Origin: Robiginitomaculum sp.
Lineage (GTDB): Bacteria; Pseudomonadota; Alphaproteobacteria; Caulobacterales; Maricaulaceae
Assembly: GCA_021647375.1 (NCBI GenBank)
Contig: JAKIUV010000034.1
Span: 1 to 26,207, forward strand
Length of the DNA: 26,207 nucleotides
Direction: 5' to 3'
The notes beneath the pieces are model-generated. The model ran no database searches and was not told the origin of the DNA. It worked only from the letters and a program-made list of their open reading frames with translations. Position numbers and translations under genes: made by a program. Positions 21,859 through 26,207 of the stretch are shown here, piece after piece (positions within the stretch are counted from its first letter, which is position 1; every line of letters starts with the position of its first letter).

Positions 21859-23280
21859 ATGTTTGGAAAACGAGCCAGTGGGAATACGGCACGCACAGCG
21901 AGTGCGCCATCTGTAGATAAAGTAGCGGACGTTGAAAAGGTTGCTGTACCTGTAAACGATCCTGCACCACAAAATCCTGCGCCAGCCCAGGACGGCGAAA
22001 TTTCGGATGCATATTACGAAACCAAGGCCACGATTTTTAATGCATTGTTTGAGACAATAGATGTATCCGCTTTAGCGGGTATGGAGCCATCAGCTGCACG
22101 GGAGGAAATTCGGACGATTGTTGACGAAATTATTGCTATTCGTAATGTCCGCTTATCAGTTGTCGAGCAAAACAAGCTAATTGGCGAGATTTGCGATGAC
22201 ATATTGGGGTATGGGCCGCTTGAGCCATTACTCATGCGCGATGATATTGCCGACATTATGGTCAATGGTGCGAAACATGTGTTCATTGAGACCGATGGTA
22301 AGATGGAAAAAACCAATATCCGGTTCCGTGACAATCAGCAGCTTATGAATATTTGCCAGCGGATTGTTTCGCAGGTTGGTCGCCGGGTTGATGAAAGTTC
22401 ACCAATTTGTGACGCGCGATTATTAGATGGTTCACGAGTGAATGTAATCGCACCGCCTTTGGCTATTGATGGCCCGACATTGACAATTCGGAAGTTTAAA
22501 AAAGACAAATTGACACTGGAAGACTTGGTGAATTTTGGTTCAATTTCCCCTGCTGGCGCCAAAGTCCTCAAGATAATTGGTGCTTGCCAGTGTAATATTT
22601 TGATTTCTGGCGGTACAGGTTCGGGTAAAACCACATTGCTGAATTGCTTAACCGCTTTTATCCACCCTGATGAACGGATCATTACTTGCGAAGATGCTGC
22701 CGAGTTACAATTGCAACAACCGCATGTTGTCCGCCTTGAAACCAGACCGCCGAACCTTGAGGGCAAGGGTAAAATTACCATGTCTGATTTGGTTAAAAAC
22801 TGTTTGCGGATGCGCCCGGAACGGATCATCGTAGGTGAGGTGCGTGGCCCTGAAGCTTTCGATTTATTACAAGCTATGAATACGGGTCATGATGGCTCAA
22901 TGGGTACGCTTCATGCCAACTCGCCGCGTGAGGGGCTTTCCAGGTTGGAAAGCATGATCACCATGGGCGGGTTTTCACTCCCCGTCCGTACAATTCGCGA
23001 AATGATTGTCGGCTCTATTGACGTTGTATTGCAGGCAACCCGCCTGAGAGATGGTTCTCGTAAAATTACTCACATTACAGAAGTCCTAGGCATGGAGGGT
23101 GATGTCATTGTCACTCAGGATTTAGTGCTTTACGAGATGGACGGTGAAGATGCCAGCGGCAAAATTATTGGCGAGCATAAATCCACCGGTATTGCCCGTC
23201 CTGCATTTTGGGAGCGGGCGCGCTATTTCAATCTTGAAAAAGAATTGGCATTGGCTCTAGATGAGGCGGGAGAAGGTTAA
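21859..23280 (+). CDS. cpaF: Pilus assembly motor ATPase CpaF (TadA)
   Basis: This 473-residue secretion-type hexameric ATPase drives Flp pilus assembly at the inner membrane. An N-terminal variable part is followed by the helical domain (LIGEICDDILGYGPLEPLLM) and the DIMVNGAKHVFIETDGK segment. Walker A is GGTGSGKT (251-258), the Asp box is ITCEDAAELQL, Walker B is IIVGEVRGPEAFD (from 323), and the His box is NTGHDGSMGTLHANSP (341-356). All motifs are intact. The CDS begins seven bases after cpaE. Its stop overlaps the tadB start (TAATG), indicating translational coupling. Confidence 0.97.
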   Translation: MFGKRASGNTARTASAPSVDKVADVEKVAVPVNDPAPQNPAPAQDGEISDAYYETKATIFNALFETIDVSALAGMEPSAAREEIRTIVDEIIAIRNVRLSVVEQNKLIGEICDDILGYGPLEPLLMRDDIADIMVNGAKHVFIETDGKMEKTNIRFRDNQQLMNICQRIVSQVGRRVDESSPICDARLLDGSRVNVIAPPLAIDGPTLTIRKFKKDKLTLEDLVNFGSISPAGAKVLKIIGACQCNILISGGTGSGKTTLLNCLTAFIHPDERIITCEDAAELQLQQPHVVRLETRPPNLEGKGKITMSDLVKNCLRMRPERIIVGEVRGPEAFDLLQAMNTGHDGSMGTLHANSPREGLSRLESMITMGGFSLPVRTIREMIVGSIDVVLQATRLRDGSRKITHITEVLGMEGDVIVTQDLVLYEMDGEDASGKIIGEHKSTGIARPAFWERARYFNLEKELALALDEAGEG

Positions 23281-24272
23281 TGGAACCGACCTTAATGCTC
23301 GGACTATTGGTTGCAATTGGTGTGGCAATAGTCGGTTATATGATATTTGATTCCGATAATAGCTCAAGTAAAAAACGCGTGGGTAAATTAGCTGCAACAA
23401 CAGCTGGAGATAAAGAAAAAAAATCAGCATTTTCATTTATGAAAGTTGACGATTCCAGCAATCGCCGCAAGCAAATTGAAAATTCTTTGGCTGAGTTGGA
23501 AAAAAGTCAAAAAGACAAGAAAAAGAAAAGCAAGTCACTAAAGGCTAAACTTATTCAAGCAAACCTCAAAACCACCGTACAAAACTTTACAATAATGTCG
23601 GCTGTTATCGGCATTATTGGTGCGGGTGTGCCAATTTTTCTGGGAGCAAGCCCGCTAATCTCTGCCGGGATTGGCTTTGTACTTGGTTTTGGTGTACCGC
23701 GCTTTATATTAGGCGCTATTATAACCCGCCGCCAAAAAGCCTTCACGTCACATTTCTCTGACGCCATGGATATTATTGTGCGCGGTGTGCGCACAGGACT
23801 GCCGCTTGGCGATTGTTTGCGGATGATTGCCCACGAAGCCCCACAACCAGTTGGCGGCGAATTCCAACGCTTGGTCGAAGGCGAAAGCGTCGGTGTGCCC
23901 TTGGAAATTTGTATTGAACGTATGTATGAACGTATGCCTTTATCTGAAGTGAATTTCTTCGGTACGGTGCTGTCAATTCAACGCTCCACGGGTGGTAATT
24001 TGGGTGAAAGTTTGGACAATCTTTCCAAGGTATTGCGGGGGCGTAAATTGCTACGTGAAAAAATAAAAGCGCTAGCCGCAGAGGCAAAAGTATCTGCCAT
24101 TATCATTGGCGTTCTTCCTCCCGGTGTTATGGCAATGGTGAGCGTTGTTTCGCCCGACTATATGCATGATTTATATTTCACGAAAACCGGGCAGACTAAT
24201 TTGATGATTAGTGGCTTAATGATGGCGTTTGGTATTTTCGTTATGCGCAAAATGATTAATTTCAAGTTTTAG
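23280..24272 (+). CDS. tadB: Inner-membrane platform protein TadB (CpaG)
   Basis: The 330-residue protein has an N-terminal helix (LMLGLLVAIGVAIVGYMIF), then a long Lys-rich cytosolic linker (about residues 30-95, with EKSQKDKKKKSKSLKAK). Two helices follow around 100-145, and then the T2SS-F domain (about 158-285: FSDAMDIIVRGVRTGLPLGD and GNLGESLDNLSKVLRGRK). A final pair of hydrophobic stretches ends the protein. TadB and TadC form the platform on which CpaF acts. The gene overlaps cpaF by one base, and tadC follows after eight bases. Confidence 0.95.
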   Translation: MEPTLMLGLLVAIGVAIVGYMIFDSDNSSSKKRVGKLAATTAGDKEKKSAFSFMKVDDSSNRRKQIENSLAELEKSQKDKKKKSKSLKAKLIQANLKTTVQNFTIMSAVIGIIGAGVPIFLGASPLISAGIGFVLGFGVPRFILGAIITRRQKAFTSHFSDAMDIIVRGVRTGLPLGDCLRMIAHEAPQPVGGEFQRLVEGESVGVPLEICIERMYERMPLSEVNFFGTVLSIQRSTGGNLGESLDNLSKVLRGRKLLREKIKALAAEAKVSAIIIGVLPPGVMAMVSVVSPDYMHDLYFTKTGQTNLMISGLMMAFGIFVMRKMINFKF

Positions 24273-24280
24273 GAATAGGT

Positions 24281-25243
24281 ATGGGAATTGGCTTACCAAG
24301 TATAATTCAAACTACGCTTATTCTATTAATTTGTCTGGCGAGTGTTGCGACTCTATATGCGTTATTATCGCCTCTGCTTGAGGGAGACGCTCTCAAAAAG
24401 CGTATGGGGGCTGTTGCCAATGAACGGGACAATTTACGCAAAAGCCGACATAATAGGTTAGATAACCCGCACGAGCTTAGGTCGGAATCTAAAGGGTTTG
24501 TCAAAAAACTGGTTGATAATTTATCCTTGGAAAAGTTATTAGCGGCGCCAGACTTGAAAGATAAACTATCACAAGCAGGCTTGCGGGGGCAGCGCCCTGT
24601 ATATTTGTTCTATATGTTCAGACTAATTATGCCGATCGCTTTGTTTTTGTTTGGGATTTTATATTTTGTTATCTTAAACCCGTTGGATTGGCGTCTGATG
24701 CAGTCCTTGGTCGCGGCATTTGCAATGATGTTGCTTGGGTATTATGCGCCGGGGATCTATATCAAAAATAAAGCGGGAAAACGTATGGCTTCGATTTCGC
24801 CCGTATTCCCCGATGCGCTCGATTTATTGTTGATTTGTGTCGAATCCGGGATGTCCATCGAAATGGCATTTGGCAAAGTATCAAGAGAAATGGCGGAAAA
24901 CTCGATAGAACTTGCAGAAGAATTTTCCCTAACCACAGCAGAATTGTCCTATTTGCAAAGTCGCCGCCAAGCTTATGAAAATTTTGGCCGCCGTAATAAC
25001 CATGTGGGTATTCGTGCAGTTTCAACGGCACTCATTCAGACAGAGCGCTACGGTACACCCCTCGGGTCAACCCTGCGCACTATGGCAGATGAAAACCGCG
25101 CTATGCGGGTTATGGCTGCCGAGAAAAAAGCGGCGGCATTACCTGCGAAGCTAACCGTGCCAATGATCGTGTTTTTCTTGCCAGTTTTGTTTATCGTTGT
25201 TCTAACACCTGCCGGTATGCGCATGGCAGCCAATCTCGGCTAA
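24281..25243 (+). CDS. tadC: Inner-membrane platform protein TadC (CpaH)
   Basis: The 320-residue protein opens with a transmembrane segment (TTLILLICLASVATLYALLS). A cytosolic stretch, two helices (about 110-165), the T2SS-F domain (FPDALDLLLICVESGMSIEM through GTPLGSTLRTMADENRAMR) and a final helix (LTVPMIVFFLPVLFIVVLTP) follow. TAGGAATAGG precedes the start. It is the last recognisable gene of the locus; tadD, often next in related loci, is not found here. Its 3' end overlaps the minus-strand gene at 25240 by four bases. Confidence 0.95.
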   Translation: MGIGLPSIIQTTLILLICLASVATLYALLSPLLEGDALKKRMGAVANERDNLRKSRHNRLDNPHELRSESKGFVKKLVDNLSLEKLLAAPDLKDKLSQAGLRGQRPVYLFYMFRLIMPIALFLFGILYFVILNPLDWRLMQSLVAAFAMMLLGYYAPGIYIKNKAGKRMASISPVFPDALDLLLICVESGMSIEMAFGKVSREMAENSIELAEEFSLTTAELSYLQSRRQAYENFGRRNNHVGIRAVSTALIQTERYGTPLGSTLRTMADENRAMRVMAAEKKAAALPAKLTVPMIVFFLPVLFIVVLTPAGMRMAANLG

Positions 25244-25635
25244 CTGCGTTCGCCGAGTGCATAACGCACGACATCAGGTATATCAAATGCCAGAGAAGCC
25301 AACATCACTATAACTGTTAAGGCTATATATTTTCCGCCCAAACTTTCCTTGACCCGCCATGTATCTTTGCGTTTCCAAAGATAAAACAAAACCGGTGTCC
25401 AGGCTATGATATGCCCCCAGCCTAGCACCCGTTCATAGCCAAATTTGTGGTAAAGCGTAAACATGACTATGGGCGCAACTACCAGCGTCGAGATGGCAAT
25501 CCACCGCGCTTCAACCCGCTTAAATGCAAATGGAATGGACAGCATAAATACCAACCCCATAAAGTTGACCCAGTAATATATCCAAGTCGGCCCCGCTTCT
25601 ACGTCTGTTATAAAGCCGTTGATTAAGTCCATCAT
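25240..25635 (-). CDS. Small polytopic membrane protein of unknown function
   Basis: This 131-residue protein has about four helices: IYYWVNFMGLVFMLSIPFAF, IAISTLVVAPIVMFTLYHKF, VLGWGHIIAWTPVLFYLWKR and YIALTVIVMLASLAFDIPDV. The motif HKFGYERVLGWGHIIAWTP and the ending DIPDVVRYALGER look conserved in hypothetical membrane proteins, but I cannot name a function. Two adjacent ATG codons open the gene; GGAGCGC lies just before them. It converges on tadC with a four-base overlap and has no obvious link to the pilus. The 187-bp region 25636-25822 behind it probably holds its promoter and that of the EF-P gene. Confidence 0.7.
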   Translation of the reverse strand: MMDLINGFITDVEAGPTWIYYWVNFMGLVFMLSIPFAFKRVEARWIAISTLVVAPIVMFTLYHKFGYERVLGWGHIIAWTPVLFYLWKRKDTWRVKESLGGKYIALTVIVMLASLAFDIPDVVRYALGERS

Positions 25636-25822
25636 GATGCGCTCCTGTTTAGATGTATTGTTAGCAGATTATCTCCAGTGTCCAATCACAGTTTTGTTAG
25701 CAGGCAAACATGTAATTATCATGTTGCTGTCAGCGCATCCGTTTGGTAAGAGCCGCCCAAGATTATAGCGTAAAGATTACACCATCCTAGTTTGTACATC
25801 GTAAAGAGTTTGAGGAGCAACC

Positions 25823-26013
25823 ATGAAAATCAATGGTAATGAAATTCGGCCTGGTAATATTATCAGCCACCAAAACGGCCTTTGGGTTGCCGTCAAGACC
25901 AATGCGGTGAAACCAGGCAAGGGCGGTGCGTTTAATCAAGTCGAACTAAAAAACCTAATTGATGGTCGCAAGCTTAATGAACGTTTTCGGGCTTCTGAAA
26001 CCGTAGAGAAAAT
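25823..26013 (+). CDS. efp: Elongation factor P, N-terminal part only
   Basis: The first 64 residues are canonical EF-P: MKINGNEIRPGNIISHQNGL, the loop VKPGKGGAFNQVELKNLIDG with the modifiable lysine Lys33, and KLNERFRASETVEKI. EF-P binds ribosomes stalled on polyproline and needs modification of that lysine. A GAGGAG site precedes the ATG. Normal EF-P is about 185-190 residues, with two more OB-type domains. Here the family sequence stops after TVEK(I), where RLEQ-like text is expected, and unrelated sequence continues in the same frame. The true downstream part of the gene lies outside this contig. Confidence 0.93.
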
Positions 26014-26207
26014 TCTTGTGATAGTAATAACTTATGATAAAGGATTATGTGGTGGATTCAATTCAAATGTAATTAAAAATGCTAAAAAATTAATCGAGAA
26101 TTCCTATTCAGATTTACATAAAAATGGTAAAATAACAATAGCTACTGTTGGTAAAAAAGGAAATGATGTATTTAAAAAGGATGAAAACCTTAACATTATT
26201 GATACAT
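26014..26207 (+). CDS. atpG: Internal fragment of F1 ATP synthase gamma subunit from an unrelated AT-rich genome
   Basis: In frame with the EF-P part, the sequence reads LVIVITYDKGLCGGFNSNVI and then KNAKKLIENSYSDLHKNG, KITIATVGKKGNDVFKK. The DKGLCGGFNSN block and the VGKKGNDVF block are the central signatures of AtpG, corresponding to roughly residues 75-140 of a normal gamma subunit. The fragment has no start and runs off the window. By hand count, 26041-26207 is about 25% G+C, against about 53% for a 60-base stretch of the EF-P part. The codons are A/T-ending, as in Bacteroidota. It is best explained as foreign sequence joined by assembly error. Confidence 0.85.

Noticed and set aside
25823..26207. 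A genuine EF-P/AtpG fusion protein
   Set aside because: The AtpG part begins mid-protein and the base composition changes sharply at the join, so an assembly chimera is much more likely.

Overview
The window looks like an alphaproteobacterial chromosome segment of moderate GC content, probably Caulobacterales or another prosthecate lineage (Hyphomonadaceae-like). The signs are a complete Caulobacter-type cpa/tad Flp-pilus locus, an alphaproteobacterial-type NrdB, a CtrA-type TTAA-N7-TTAA box, and family content typical of the class. No tRNA, rRNA, CRISPR array or intact insertion sequence was seen. The last ~195 bases do not belong to this genome. An elongation factor P gene runs in frame, at about 26011, into AT-rich sequence encoding the middle of an F1 ATP synthase gamma subunit. 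I read this as a chimeric assembly join, not a real fusion gene.

Region 1 (1-4064): a winged-helix regulator and its membrane partner on the minus strand, an SMR efflux protein, a DUF1304 membrane protein, and a small Cys-rich exported protein. Then comes about 1 kb of decayed genes: a TPR-protein remnant with several frameshifts, a HigA antitoxin broken by one frameshift, and an unidentified fragment. A PPK2 polyphosphate kinase follows on the minus strand. Region 2 (4065-6167): a tightly overlapping yceI - cytochrome b561 - yceI operon. Region 3 (6253-13902): a TadG-like protein, the ABC-F ATPase Uup, an LpxR-like outer-membrane barrel candidate behind a CtrA-type box, a small membrane protein, the class Ia ribonucleotide reductase small subunit NrdB behind a long leader with a striking hairpin, and a tyrosine phosphatase.

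Region 4 (13929-25243) is the Flp pilus system. A minus-strand unit encodes a CpaC-N-domain-only protein and two TadE-like pseudopilins. Divergently, the plus strand encodes the Flp pilin with its own terminator, then cpaA, cpaB, cpaC, cpaD, cpaE, cpaF, tadB and tadC. Together these give the pilin and pseudopilins, the prepilin peptidase (CpaA), the outer-membrane secretin and its partners (CpaC, CpaD, CpaB), the localisation ATPase (CpaE), the assembly motor (CpaF) and the inner-membrane platform (TadB, TadC). A TadD-type TPR pilotin is not seen beside them.

Region 5 (25240-26207): a small membrane protein converging on tadC, then the EF-P/AtpG chimera. I see no clearly new system. The points most worth checking are the chimeric end, the gene graveyard at 2.2-3.25 kb, the palindromic element in front of nrdB, paired CRP-type sites, and the CpaC-N-only protein opposite the pilin gene.
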